Origin: an uncultured Prevotella sp.
GTDB taxonomy: Bacteria; Bacteroidota; Bacteroidia; Bacteroidales; Bacteroidaceae
Direction of reading: 5' to 3'
Length of the DNA: 64,000 nucleotides
Assembly: GCA_900547005.1 (NCBI GenBank)
Contig: URER01000005.1
Span: forward strand, 6,640 to 70,639
Shown: in pieces, positions 32,621-40,846 of the stretch
Layout: every line of letters begins with the position of its first letter
How positions within the stretch are numbered: the first letter of the stretch is position 1
The notes under the pieces: model-generated
Told to the model about the DNA's origin: nothing
The model's input: the letters and a program-made list of their open reading frames with translations, nothing else
The model's database searches: none
Made by a program: the position numbers and the translations under genes

Positions 32621-32655
32621 CAAAAGTAATGCGTTTTCATATATCTTGCAAGCTT
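32621..32655 (-). promoter_or_regulatory. Promoter of the YtrA-type ABC operon
   Basis: On the minus strand TACTTTTG at 32628-32621 fits TAnnTTTG, and TTG lies about 20 bp further upstream. The 22-bp palindromic operator follows immediately. Confidence 0.6.
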
Positions 32656-32864
32656 TTCGACGCTTTTTTTCATTCTAAAAGTGATTATTTAGCATTTCTT
32701 TACAAAAGAGAATGGATTTTAAGACAAATACGGTTGTAACCAATAGTGTCCTAAATAAATTCCCCAAAAAGATGAAGGAAGCTGTTTTCTTTAAGGTTTA
32801 GAAAGGCTAATCAGAATCGTACAAGAATAGTACAAGGCTTCTGTACTAATCTTGTAGTGTAGTT

Positions 32865-34283
32865 TTACTTCTCTTTCAGCCACTTGCCACGGAACAAACG
32901 GAGCAAGAACATACATCCGCGGAAAGTGAGTTCGATGGCCATAGCCGTCCACACGCCGGGCAGCCCGTAGGAGGTGGCGAGCAAGGCGGCAAGCGTGAGG
33001 CGCACAAGCCACATACTGCCGAGGTTGATGATGGCAGGACGGAGCGTGTCGCCCGCACCGACGAAAACGCAATACGACACGATGGAGGCGGCAAAGAACG
33101 GCTCGGCAAAGGCTTCGATGCGGAGGCTCTGTGTGCCGAGAGCCTGAATTTCCCCGACGGGTGTCATCAGTCCCATCATCTCGGGAGCCATAATATACAT
33201 CACAAGTCCCATAAACGCCATCACTATCATACCAGTGAAGACTGCCATACGGGCGAAACTACGACAAAGTTCGCGGCGGCCTGCACCGATACTCTGCCCC
33301 ACCAGTGTCGTGGCGGCATCACCTATACCGTAGCCCGGCATATAACAAAGGCTCTCGGCGGTTATGGCAAAGGTGTTGGCAGCAATGGCAAAGTTGCCCA
33401 ACGGGGCTATAATCATCGTACTGACAATCTGCGCCGAACTCATAAGGAAGTACTGGACGGCCATAGGTGCACCGATCTTGAAGGCGTTGACAAGGTATGA
33501 CGAGACGAAGCGGAAGGATTCGCCGGCATGGCGGACAGACAATATGGCTGAGCGGAAGAATGCGAAATAGCATTGCATGAGCGAGGTGACGATGTAAGCG
33601 CAGGCCGTACCGAGAGCCGCTCCGGTTACTCCGAGGCCTGCACCGGGCAGATAGATGTCGAGGCCAAAGAACGAGACGGTGCGCGAAGGGAAGATGAGCA
33701 TGAAGTTGAACACCACATCGAGCACGCAGAGCATGATGCTGAGGATGCTCGGCACACGCATATTACCCTCGCACTTGAGCAGTGCGGAGGCGAGATTGTT
33801 CATCTGGAAGAACGGCGCGCAAAGGGAGAATATAAGGAAATAGCGGCTTGCGTCGGGGGCTATGTCGGCTCCTCCGCCAAGCCAGTAGGGCAACGGCTGC
33901 GACACAATGGCGGCAACGGTCATAAGGACAAAGCTTATGGCGAGTGCGGTAACGATACCGTGGCGCACTACCTGACGTGCTCTGACAAAGTCTTTTGCTC
34001 CGATGAGGTGGGCCACCTGCACGGAGAAACCTAACGACGTGGCACTGGCGAGACCGCCAAACAGCCATGTGGTGGACTCAACAAGTCCGATAGAGGCCGA
34101 GGCCTGAGCACCGAGCGAGCCAACCATCGACGCATCGATGAAGAACATCATAACGTTTGTAACCTGCGCGAGTATCGACGGGATACTCAACAGATAGATA
34201 AGGTTGAGTTTCTCGCCGCGTGTCATCTCCGCCTTGTCACGGATTTTGCTCAATAATGCGTCGCTTTTGTCTTTTGAAAACAT
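32865..34283 (-). CDS. MATE-family multidrug/organic compound efflux transporter
   Basis: The 472-residue membrane protein has the roughly 12 membrane segments of MATE exporters and family motifs such as IPSILAQVTNVMMFFIDASM (membrane segment 1), GLVESTTWLFGGLASATSLG, and in the second half YGIGDAATTLVGQSIGAGRR (the GxxxAxxxxVGQ pattern). Such proteins export drugs or metabolites in exchange for Na+ or H+. The neighbouring genes give no hint of the substrate. It is a single-gene unit. The length is normal. Confidence 0.93.
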   Translation of the reverse strand: MFSKDKSDALLSKIRDKAEMTRGEKLNLIYLLSIPSILAQVTNVMMFFIDASMVGSLGAQASASIGLVESTTWLFGGLASATSLGFSVQVAHLIGAKDFVRARQVVRHGIVTALAISFVLMTVAAIVSQPLPYWLGGGADIAPDASRYFLIFSLCAPFFQMNNLASALLKCEGNMRVPSILSIMLCVLDVVFNFMLIFPSRTVSFFGLDIYLPGAGLGVTGAALGTACAYIVTSLMQCYFAFFRSAILSVRHAGESFRFVSSYLVNAFKIGAPMAVQYFLMSSAQIVSTMIIAPLGNFAIAANTFAITAESLCYMPGYGIGDAATTLVGQSIGAGRRELCRSFARMAVFTGMIVMAFMGLVMYIMAPEMMGLMTPVGEIQALGTQSLRIEAFAEPFFAASIVSYCVFVGAGDTLRPAIINLGSMWLVRLTLAALLATSYGLPGVWTAMAIELTFRGCMFLLRLFRGKWLKEK

Positions 34284-34498
34284 TGCCGTTATGATGCTTA
34301 TGGATTATCGTTTCTCGCCGACCTTACCGCAATAGCGGTAGTGCCTTCCGTTTTTCAGGCTGCAAAATTACGAAAATCCCATGACATAACGACATGGCTT
34401 TACATTATTTATATATACACGCGCGCGACACCTCATATATATTGAGCATGAAAGGGAAATTATAAGAAGGAAAACGAGGGATTGTCGGAGAAAAAAAT

Positions 34499-34510
34499 TA
34501 TCTTTGCATA
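34499..34510 (+). promoter_or_regulatory. Promoter element of the HEPN/MNT pair
   Basis: TATCTTTGCATAA (from 34499) includes a perfect -7 box and the same start as the 66-bp promoter units found elsewhere, but here as a single copy. It lies about 30 bp upstream of the HEPN gene. Confidence 0.5.
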
Positions 34511-34537
34511 AAATAAACTTGATAGGGACAGAATATT

Positions 34538-34969
34538 ATGCAAGACTTCGACATTAGATGGAAACAACGCTTTGATAATTACAACAAGGCTCTGACAAAA
34601 CTGAAAGAGGCGGTATCAATCATATCGCGCGAACTGCATTATGGTTCAGAGGTCGATGAATTGCTACAAGAGGGACTGATACAGAGGTTTGAATATACGC
34701 ACGAACTGGCTTGGAACGTGATGAAGGACTATGCCGAATATCAAGGCTATACTGACATCCGTGGGTCAAGGGATGCCATCAGAAAGGCTTTGCAGATTGA
34801 CCTTGTCAGCGACCGGGCATGGATGAAGACCATAGAAGACCGCAATCTCTCATCACATAATTATGATAACGAGACCGCCGTGGGCATCCTGAACAAGATA
34901 ATCACGGTTTATTATCCACTGTTCTGCCAATTCAAGGAGAAAATGGAAAGTCTGCTAAACGAGGAATAG
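34538..34969 (+). CDS. HEPN-type nucleotidyltransferase-substrate-binding protein (HI0074-like)
   Basis: The 143-residue all-helical protein (IRWKQRFDNYNKALTKLKEA; LIQRFEYTHELAWNVMKDY) belongs to the HI0074/NTase substrate-binding family, a branch of HEPN proteins. An R-x4-H motif, the HEPN RNase signature, occurs as RNLSSH (about residue 108). With the MNT gene 1 bp downstream it forms a two-gene unit of the HEPN/MNT toxin-antitoxin kind, in which the HEPN protein is the RNase toxin and the nucleotidyltransferase silences it by AMPylation. Toxicity here is inferred. Confidence 0.88.
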   Translation: MQDFDIRWKQRFDNYNKALTKLKEAVSIISRELHYGSEVDELLQEGLIQRFEYTHELAWNVMKDYAEYQGYTDIRGSRDAIRKALQIDLVSDRAWMKTIEDRNLSSHNYDNETAVGILNKIITVYYPLFCQFKEKMESLLNEE

Positions 34970-34970
34970 T

Positions 34971-35270
34971 ATGTACGGACTGACAGAGGAAGACATAACA
35001 ATCATGCACAAGATATTCTCGCAAACGGGAAATATCGAAAAGGTAATCCTTTACGGTTCTCGGGCAAAAGGTACGAACAAGCCGTTTTCTGACGTGGACA
35101 TCACGCTCATAGGTAACAATCTGACACAAGAAGACCTTACTGAAGTGAGCGAAAAGCTGTCAGACTCCTCGCTACCCTACTACTTCGATATATCCTTATA
35201 CAATAATATTAGCAACACAAATCTTATGTCCCACATTCAGAGAATGGGGAAAATCATATACAAGAAATAG
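34971..35270 (+). CDS. MNT-type minimal nucleotidyltransferase (antitoxin candidate)
   Basis: The 99-residue protein has the nucleotidyltransferase core motif GSRAKG followed by SDVDITLIG (residues about 26-46), with the metal-binding Asp pair. No other domain is present, as expected of MNT proteins, which transfer AMP to a Tyr of the partner HEPN protein. It lies 1 bp after the HEPN gene, so the two are translated together. The third catalytic Asp is likely the one in PYYFDISLY. Confidence 0.9.
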   Translation: MYGLTEEDITIMHKIFSQTGNIEKVILYGSRAKGTNKPFSDVDITLIGNNLTQEDLTEVSEKLSDSSLPYYFDISLYNNISNTNLMSHIQRMGKIIYKK

Positions 35271-35302
35271 CCAAGTTGAACCAACAACCTGGCTATTTTT
35301 TA
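35269..35302 (+). terminator. Intrinsic terminator of the HEPN/MNT operon
   Basis: AGCCAAGTTG pairs imperfectly with CAACCTGGCT around a short loop and is followed by ATTTTTTA. It overlaps the MNT stop codon region. Confidence 0.75.
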
Positions 35303-35428
35303 TACCGTTATCGGCAGAAACTATAATATTTCACCCTGTTTTTTTGTTTTTTCCTGCCGACAAAATGCTCTGTTTTTTCATTATAGCCGCACACTCCTTA
35401 CTCCCTCAACTACCTGACACAACAAAAA

Positions 35429-35468
35429 GGACCACAACCTTCACAGGTAATGGCCCTTAAACAAATTA
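35429..35468 (-). terminator. Intrinsic terminator of the glyS-FKBP operon
   Basis: On the minus strand AAGGGCCATTACCT pairs with AGGTTGTGGTCCTT around GTGA and is followed by TTTTG, about 30 bp after the FKBP stop codon. Confidence 0.7.
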
Positions 35469-35498
35469 TTTTAAAAAGTAATTCAGAATTATTTTGTA

Positions 35499-36149
35499 TT
35501 AGTATTCTACCCAAACGCCATGCTGCTTGGCCTTGAATCCCGGCACTTGTGCCCCCGGACGCCAATACGCAACAAGCATGACATCGAACACGAGTGTGGA
35601 ATATCCGGGAATAGACCTGCTGCCGACGGCACCATATCCGAGCTGGTAGGGGATGTAAATCTCCCACTTATCGCCAATGTGCATATCCTGAAGAGCTGTC
35701 GTCCAGCCGTTTATCAAATCGGCAACGGCAAACTTTGACGGTGCGGCAGTGGCCGGATTGAACTCGCCCGTATATGAGCCATCGAAGATATAACCTCCGG
35801 TGTATGTCGTTGAAGGCAACAGGCGACCGCTGTAATGCACACGCACAGAATCCGTATAGAAAGGACATCCGCTACCCGTTCCGGCTTCCTTGATATGCAC
35901 TATGATATTATCTGTCTTGCCGACAGCAGCATCCGATGGCAAAGAATAGTTGCGGATAATCTTCCAGGACGTGTCGCCGGCCTGTATTCTCTGCTCGGTG
36001 GTATTGTAAAGGTTCTCCCAATAGCTCTCATTATAAGCCTGCCAATCGGGGAATTCCTCTATCGTGTCGTCATCTTCGCTGCACGATGACAGTCCGAATA
36101 CTGCCACCACGAGCAGCATGAGATATGATATTTGACTTCTTACGTTCAT
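35499..36149 (-). CDS. FKBP-type peptidyl-prolyl isomerase lipoprotein
   Basis: The 216-residue protein has a lipoprotein signal (VAVFGLSSCSEDDD, Cys at about residue 23), an extended acidic N-terminal part, and an FKBP domain (about 95-205) with VRVHYSGRLL, FDGSYTGE, VADLINGWTTALQDMHIGDK and IPYQLGYGA, which contain the conserved active-site aromatic and Gly residues in slightly diverged form. It probably helps folding in the envelope. Its ATG follows the glyS stop codon with no spacer, so translation is likely coupled. This glyS-FKBP pairing is common in Bacteroidota. Confidence 0.88.
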   Translation of the reverse strand: MNVRSQISYLMLLVVAVFGLSSCSEDDDTIEEFPDWQAYNESYWENLYNTTEQRIQAGDTSWKIIRNYSLPSDAAVGKTDNIIVHIKEAGTGSGCPFYTDSVRVHYSGRLLPSTTYTGGYIFDGSYTGEFNPATAAPSKFAVADLINGWTTALQDMHIGDKWEIYIPYQLGYGAVGSRSIPGYSTLVFDVMLVAYWRPGAQVPGFKAKQHGVWVEY

Positions 36150-37694
36150 TTATTGCAATTTCTTAAGAAGACTTGTGATGCTCACTTTGTCCTCGATGAT
36201 TGACCTAAGCTGCGCAATATCCACACGCTCCTGCTCCATTGTGTCGCGATAACGCAGTGTTACCTTGTTGTCCTTGAGTGTATCGTGGTCTACGGTTACG
36301 CAGAAAGGAGTACCTATTGCATCCTGACGGCGATAGCGTTTTCCGATAGAATCCTTCTCCTCGTAATGTGTATTGAAGTGGAATTTCAGCTCGTTTACAA
36401 TCTCGCGGGCTTTCTCCGGCAGTCCTTCTTTCTTGACCAAAGGCAGCACTGCGCACTTAACCGGCGCGAGAGCCTCGGGAAGTTTCAGCACAACGCGGGT
36501 CTCGCCGTTCTCCAGTTTCTCCTCGGTATAAGAATGACACATGATGCTCAGGAACATACGGTCAACGCCGATAGAGGTCTCAATAACGAACGGAGTATAA
36601 CTCTCGTTGGTCTGCGGGTCGAAATACTTGATGCTCTTGCCCGAGAACTTCTCGTGCTGAGAGAGGTCGAAGTTGGTGCGGCTGTGAATGCCTTCAACCT
36701 CCTTGAATCCGAACGGCATACGGAACTCGATGTCGGTAGCCGCGTTTGCGTAGTGGGCGAGCTTCTCGTGGTCGTGGAAACGGTAGTTCTCTGCACCGAA
36801 TCCAAGCGCCTGATGCCACTTCATACGTGTTTCCTTCCACTTCGGGAACCACTCCAGCTCTGTGCCGGGAGCTACAAAGAACTGCATCTCCATCTGCTCG
36901 AACTCGCGCATACGGAATATGAACTGACGCGCAACGATTTCGTTACGGAATGCCTTACCGATCTGTGCGATGCCAAACGGAATCTTCATGCGGCCGGTCT
37001 TCTGCACGTTCAGGTAGTTAACGAAGATACCCTGAGCGGTCTCCGGACGCAGATATACCTTCATTGCGCCGTCTGCCGACGCGCCCATCTCGGTAGAGAA
37101 CATGAGGTTGAACTGGCGTACGTCGGTCCAGTTGCGTGTTCCGCTGATAGGGCAAACTATCTCCTCGTCGAGGATTATCTGCTTCAAGGCTTCCAAATCC
37201 GGGCCTTGCATGGCCTCGGCATAGCGTGCATGAAGTGCGTCGCGCTTAGCCTTTGTCTCGGCAACACGCGGAGAAGTCTCCAAATACTTAGCCTCATCGA
37301 AGCTGTCGCCGAAACGCTTGCGCGCCTTCTCCACCTCTTTCTGAATCTTATCGTCATACTTCGCTATCTGGTCCTCGATGAGCACATCGGCACGATAGCG
37401 TTTCTTAGAGTCGCGGTTGTCTATCAACGGGTCGTTGAAAGCGTCAACGTGCCCGCTGGCTTTCCATATTGTAGGGTGCATGAAGATAGCCGAATCGATG
37501 CCGACGATATTCTCGTGAAGCAGCACCATAGACTGCCACCAATACTGTTTGATATTGTTTTTCAGTTCTACACCGTTCTGCGCATAGTCATAAACAGCGC
37601 CGAGTCCGTCGTAAATCTCACTGCTTGGAAACACAAATCCATATTCCTTGCAATGACTTACTATCTTCTTAAATACATCTTCTTGTTGTGCCAT
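36150..37694 (-). CDS. glyS: Glycine--tRNA ligase (alpha2, eukaryote-like type)
   Basis: The 514-residue class II synthetase attaches glycine to tRNA-Gly. Motifs visible are EIYDGLGAVYDYAQNGVELK, the motif 2 region FRNEIVARQFIFRMREFEQM, and motif 3-type sequence in FVIETSIGVDRMFLSIM, ending in an anticodon-binding domain (PVKCAVLPLVKKEGLPEKAR; LRYRDTMEQERVDIAQL). The start at 37694 (MAQQEDVFKK) is chosen because a -7 box (TACCTTTG, 37730-37723) lies 29 bp upstream of it, inside the longer open frame. It is the first gene of the glyS-FKBP operon. Confidence 0.95.
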   Translation of the reverse strand: MAQQEDVFKKIVSHCKEYGFVFPSSEIYDGLGAVYDYAQNGVELKNNIKQYWWQSMVLLHENIVGIDSAIFMHPTIWKASGHVDAFNDPLIDNRDSKKRYRADVLIEDQIAKYDDKIQKEVEKARKRFGDSFDEAKYLETSPRVAETKAKRDALHARYAEAMQGPDLEALKQIILDEEIVCPISGTRNWTDVRQFNLMFSTEMGASADGAMKVYLRPETAQGIFVNYLNVQKTGRMKIPFGIAQIGKAFRNEIVARQFIFRMREFEQMEMQFFVAPGTELEWFPKWKETRMKWHQALGFGAENYRFHDHEKLAHYANAATDIEFRMPFGFKEVEGIHSRTNFDLSQHEKFSGKSIKYFDPQTNESYTPFVIETSIGVDRMFLSIMCHSYTEEKLENGETRVVLKLPEALAPVKCAVLPLVKKEGLPEKAREIVNELKFHFNTHYEEKDSIGKRYRRQDAIGTPFCVTVDHDTLKDNKVTLRYRDTMEQERVDIAQLRSIIEDKVSITSLLKKLQ

Positions 37695-37722
37695 GATAAA
37701 TAAAATTTGCAAATTTTGATTG

Positions 37723-37730
37723 CAAAGGTA
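37723..37730 (-). promoter_or_regulatory. -7 element of glyS
   Basis: TACCTTTG on the minus strand matches TAnnTTTG, 29 bp upstream of the glyS start codon, and rules out the longer start at 37796. Confidence 0.5.
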
Positions 37731-37870
37731 CGAATAAGCGGGGACAACACAAAGAAGTAGCCCCCTTTTTTCTTTTCTTTTTGCATCTATCCACATTATT
37801 TGGCCGGAGAAAAAGGCAATAGACCGGTAAATGATCTGCCACTTGTGGTGATTTGGAGTGATTTTTTTAT

Positions 37871-37943
37871 TGGGGTAATTGGCCTAATTAATTTAATTAG
37901 TCAAATTGGTCTAATTGGGCTAATTGGTCTAATTAGTCTAATT
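37871..37943. repeat. Nine-bp tandem repeat, about eight units
   Basis: Units of the form TAATTGGYC or TAATTAGTC follow each other without gaps, with occasional changes (AAATTGGTC, TAATTGGGC). It lies between glyS and the outer-membrane protein gene; no ORF. Confidence 0.75.
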
Positions 37944-37990
37944 TAAAAAACTACGGCCTCGCGAGACTAATACCGCCAGACTATAAAGCG

Positions 37991-38034
37991 ATAAAAGGAG
38001 CAACCTCACGGCATACGCAGGTTGCTCCTTTTAT
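37991..38034 (-). terminator. Terminator of the outer-membrane protein gene
   Basis: AAAAGGAGCAACCTGCG and CGTGAGGTTGCTCCTTTT pair on the minus strand, with T's following. The stem is nearly symmetrical, so it may act on both strands. Confidence 0.8.
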
Positions 38035-38056
38035 ATATATGTCAGTTTGTGTTAGC

Positions 38057-38602
38057 TTAGAACTTGAACAATACACCAAGTGATATGTTGTTGCCATCAA
38101 CGTCGATACCGAGCTTAGAAGTATTTTCGCCGTCGCCCTTCGGATTCCAAGTCTGGTATCCTGCAAAACCTGCATGAGCCACGAGGCTGACACTATTGCT
38201 GAGATTCAGTGCTATACCCGGCTTCAGACCGATAGTATATTCGTCGCAAGTATTCTGATAGTGCTTGTAACCAATCGTACCATCACAGAACACATCAACC
38301 AACTTTGAGTGGAAGAAAGTGTAGCGAACGTATGGATTAATCTCGAATGTGTGCTGCGTACCATACTCCTGCAGACCGCTCTCGTCTGAATGGAGGTTGC
38401 CCTTTGACCAACCGAACTCAACGCCGACAGCCCAATCCTTGTTGAAATTGTAGCCTACTTCCGGCAGAAGACTGTAAACAGTCTCGTCGTCGTCACCACC
38501 GTTGTCAATACTTGCGATACCTACGTTACCACCTACATAAACCTGTGCGCTTGCGCTTACTGCGAGCAAAGCAACTGCTAAAGTCATGAAAATCTTTTTC
38601 AT
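38057..38602 (-). CDS. Outer-membrane beta-barrel (porin-like) protein
   Basis: The 181-residue product has a signal peptide (LAVALLAVSASAQ) and alternating strands typical of a small outer-membrane barrel: YVGGNVGIASIDNG, VGYNFNKDWAVGVEFGWSKG, FEINPYVRYTFF, FCDGTIGYKHY, GIALNLSNSVSLVAHAGFAG, ending in LGVLFKF with the terminal Phe required for barrel insertion. It resembles the OmpX/OmpW-sized porin-family proteins of Bacteroidota. It is a single-gene unit with a terminator. The exact function is unknown. Confidence 0.85.
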   Translation of the reverse strand: MKKIFMTLAVALLAVSASAQVYVGGNVGIASIDNGGDDDETVYSLLPEVGYNFNKDWAVGVEFGWSKGNLHSDESGLQEYGTQHTFEINPYVRYTFFHSKLVDVFCDGTIGYKHYQNTCDEYTIGLKPGIALNLSNSVSLVAHAGFAGYQTWNPKGDGENTSKLGIDVDGNNISLGVLFKF

Positions 38603-38783
38603 CTTTTCACCTTGTTAAATAATTAATAATGTGTAATAACTAATAATCTTGATATATAACTCTTACATTCAATAATTGTCGTTTCAAAAAACCGATGCAA
38701 AAGTAACATTTCTAACACAAAACCAAAATTTATGTTATAGTTTTCTTTCAAAATCCCCTATAATCTTGATTTATGACAATATT

Positions 38784-38984
38784 TTAAGTAAGTCACTAAA
38801 ATTAATGTATAGTATAAATCTTGGTTGTTTTTGAGATGTTTTCGTCTTGGAACGAAGGAGCATAGCGGGCTATGTGACTGAGAGACAAGGCAAAAACAGC
38901 CAAAAAGAACAAGGTTTATACATACAAGATATAAGTATATGCTTTATCATAGATAGTATCGTTTAATTTTAGTGACTTACTTAA
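38784..38984. mobile_element. MITE-like element with perfect 22-bp terminal inverted repeats
   Basis: The 201-bp element starts TTAAGTAAGTCACTAAA and ends with the exact reverse complement of its first 22 bp (38963-38984). The inside is also partly palindromic (TATAAATCTTG...CAAGGTTTATA) and has no ORF. A shorter derivative lies at 40693-40770. The structure fits a miniature element mobilised in trans by a transposase encoded elsewhere. Confidence 0.8.
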
Positions 38985-39114
38985 CATTTGGCTTCCTGAT
39001 AACGTTTGGGTTTCCCGACTTCCATTTTCTGCCCTCAAAATTCCGCCCTGCGGAACCTAAAAATATAAATATTTTTTACCAAAAATCGGGTCACTGAGAA
39101 GTTGACCCTTTCAT

Positions 39115-39600
39115 GCTAACGAACGTTAAATAATGGTCCCGTTACTCATTTTCGGCGATTTTCCGACCTCAAAAATCCCAACTCAAAACTCAAAATTCGT
39201 AACCCAAAACTCCAAAACGGCCTCCGTTAGGAAAAAATCGACCCGATTTTCGTCAAATTTTGTCGTCCGCCGAAACACCGGAAAATGGCGTTTTCGGGCG
39301 ATTTAACGTTTGTTTGCTTTCAAAAGTGGCACTTTTAGACTCCGTTTTAGGCCGTTTTGGAGTGCAACGGAGCTTCCATTGAAGGCCAAAAGTGGCTCCG
39401 TTGGCGTCTAACGGAGCCTCCGTTGCAATTTTACAAGGTCTATTTTGCCTCCTAAAACAGTCATTTTTACTTATAAACGCGATAACCATCTGATTACCAA
39501 GCCTTTACACTAAAATAAGCTAAAACACCGTATTTTGCGATATTTGCAAGCAAAGAAGATTTTGAAGAAAATACGGCAAGTTTTCAACGCTTATTTGTAA
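39115..39600 (-). repeat. Copy C of the ~470-bp noncoding repeat family
   Basis: Opposite orientation to copy A. It begins GCTAACGAACGTTAAATAAT, continues with GTCCCGTTACTCATTTTC, CGGCCTCCGTTAGG, TCGGGCGATTTAACG, the palindrome AAAAGTGGCACTTTT and CAACGGAGC / CTCCGTTG ladder, and ends in the AAAACACCGTATTTTGCG and GCAAGTTTTCAACGC region. No ORF. The whole gap 38603-39898 holds only this block, the MITE-like element and CT-rich sequence (39720-39790). Confidence 0.72.
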
Positions 39601-39898
39601 ATATTTTTCATCAATCCTCAGAGGCTGAAACAGGAATGAAAATTGGGGGTGTAGGAATGAAAATATCAACCATAAAAATGCCAATCGAATAATAGAAATA
39701 GCAGCAAGACAATTCTCACTCATCCATCCCCGATCCTCACTCCTCAAAACACCTCTTTCCTCTCTCCACTCTCCTCTCTCTCCACTTTCCATACTCCAAA
39801 TCCTTAAAAAAAACAAATAAAACAGCGAAAAGATAGTGTAATCAGCAGGAAATTAATAACTTTGCAGACTGAAACATAATATTAAAAGGCTGAAAAGC

Positions 39899-40672
39899 GT
39901 GAAAATAAAGGAAGTAGTAGATGCCCTTGAACGATTCGCGCCTCTGCCCTTGCAGGAAGACTATGATAATGCCGGCCTGCAAGTAGGATTGACAGAGACG
40001 GAAGTATCAGGGGCATTGTTGTGTCTTGACGTAACCGAGAAAATCGTGGACGAGGCGGTGGCCAACGGCTGCAACCTCATCGTGGCTCATCATCCTCTGA
40101 TATTCCGCAAACTGGCGCATATCACCGGCGAAGACTACGTGCAGCGGACAGTGAGCAAGGCCATAAAGAACGATGTGGCGATAGTGGCCATGCACACGAA
40201 TCTGGACAATGCGCCGGGTGGTGTGAACTTCAAGATAGCCGAGAAAATGGGGCTTGCGGATGTGGCTTTCTTCGACAAAGAGGCGAAAAGCGGCAGCGGA
40301 GTAATCGGCACGTTGAAGGAGCCTATGACGGCAAAGGAGTTTATCGGGATGCTGAAAAGCCGCTTCAACGTAGAGTGCGTGCAGGCCAACCAACTGCTGA
40401 AACGCAACATCAGCAGGGTGGCGATATGCGGCGGAGCCGGCTCTTTCCTGCTGGGCAGGGCGATTGAGGCGGGTGCCGACGCTTTCGTTACGGGCGAGAT
40501 GCACTATCACGAGTTCTTCGGACACGAACAGGAGATTCAGATTGCGGTAATAGGACACTACCAGAGCGAGCAGTTCACAAACGAGGTGTTCCGTGAGATA
40601 ATCGAGAAAGAGTGTCCCGGAGTAGCGTGCTATCTCACAAAGACCAACACCAACCCGATAATGCATCTCTGA
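39899..40672 (+). CDS. Nif3-like dinuclear metal-centre protein (GTP cyclohydrolase I type 2 homologue)
   Basis: The 257-residue protein starts at a GTG (39899) and carries the Nif3/YbgI motifs: EDYDNAGLQVG, ANGCNLIVAHHPLIF (metal-binding HH), AMHTNLDNAPGGVN, and in the second half CGGAGSFLLG, ADAFVTGEMHYHEFF and IGHYQSEQ (metal-binding His and Glu). These form a hexameric dinuclear-metal protein whose physiological reaction is still unsettled. The length is that of the short, single-domain version. The zinc-ribbon gene follows at 40847, separated by a MITE derivative. Confidence 0.92.
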   Translation: MKIKEVVDALERFAPLPLQEDYDNAGLQVGLTETEVSGALLCLDVTEKIVDEAVANGCNLIVAHHPLIFRKLAHITGEDYVQRTVSKAIKNDVAIVAMHTNLDNAPGGVNFKIAEKMGLADVAFFDKEAKSGSGVIGTLKEPMTAKEFIGMLKSRFNVECVQANQLLKRNISRVAICGGAGSFLLGRAIEAGADAFVTGEMHYHEFFGHEQEIQIAVIGHYQSEQFTNEVFREIIEKECPGVACYLTKTNTNPIMHL

Positions 40673-40692
40673 GTTCCGGCCTCCCGGCGTGA

Positions 40693-40770
40693 TAAGCAAG
40701 TCACTAAATAATGTATAGTAATATGCTTTATCATAGATAGTATCGCTTAATTGGGGAGACTTACTTATAA
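40693..40770. mobile_element. Internally deleted copy of the MITE-like element
   Basis: About 78 bp. The first 28 bases match the left end of the element at 38784 (AAGTCACTAAA, ATGTATAGTA) and then jump to its right end (ATATGCTTTATCATAGATAG, TTAATTG..., ACTTACTTA). It lies between the Nif3-like and zinc-ribbon genes. Confidence 0.7.
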
Positions 40771-40846
40771 GGGCTGCGGATGTTGGCTACAGACAGGCTA
40801 TAAAGAACGAAAATTATTAAATGGAATATATAACAAAGAAAAAGTT

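Noticed and set aside
36285..37703. Long plus-strand open frame of 472 codons
   Set aside because: It runs antisense across nearly all of glyS, a clear tRNA-synthetase gene, and its product has no family features; it is a shadow of the minus-strand codon bias.
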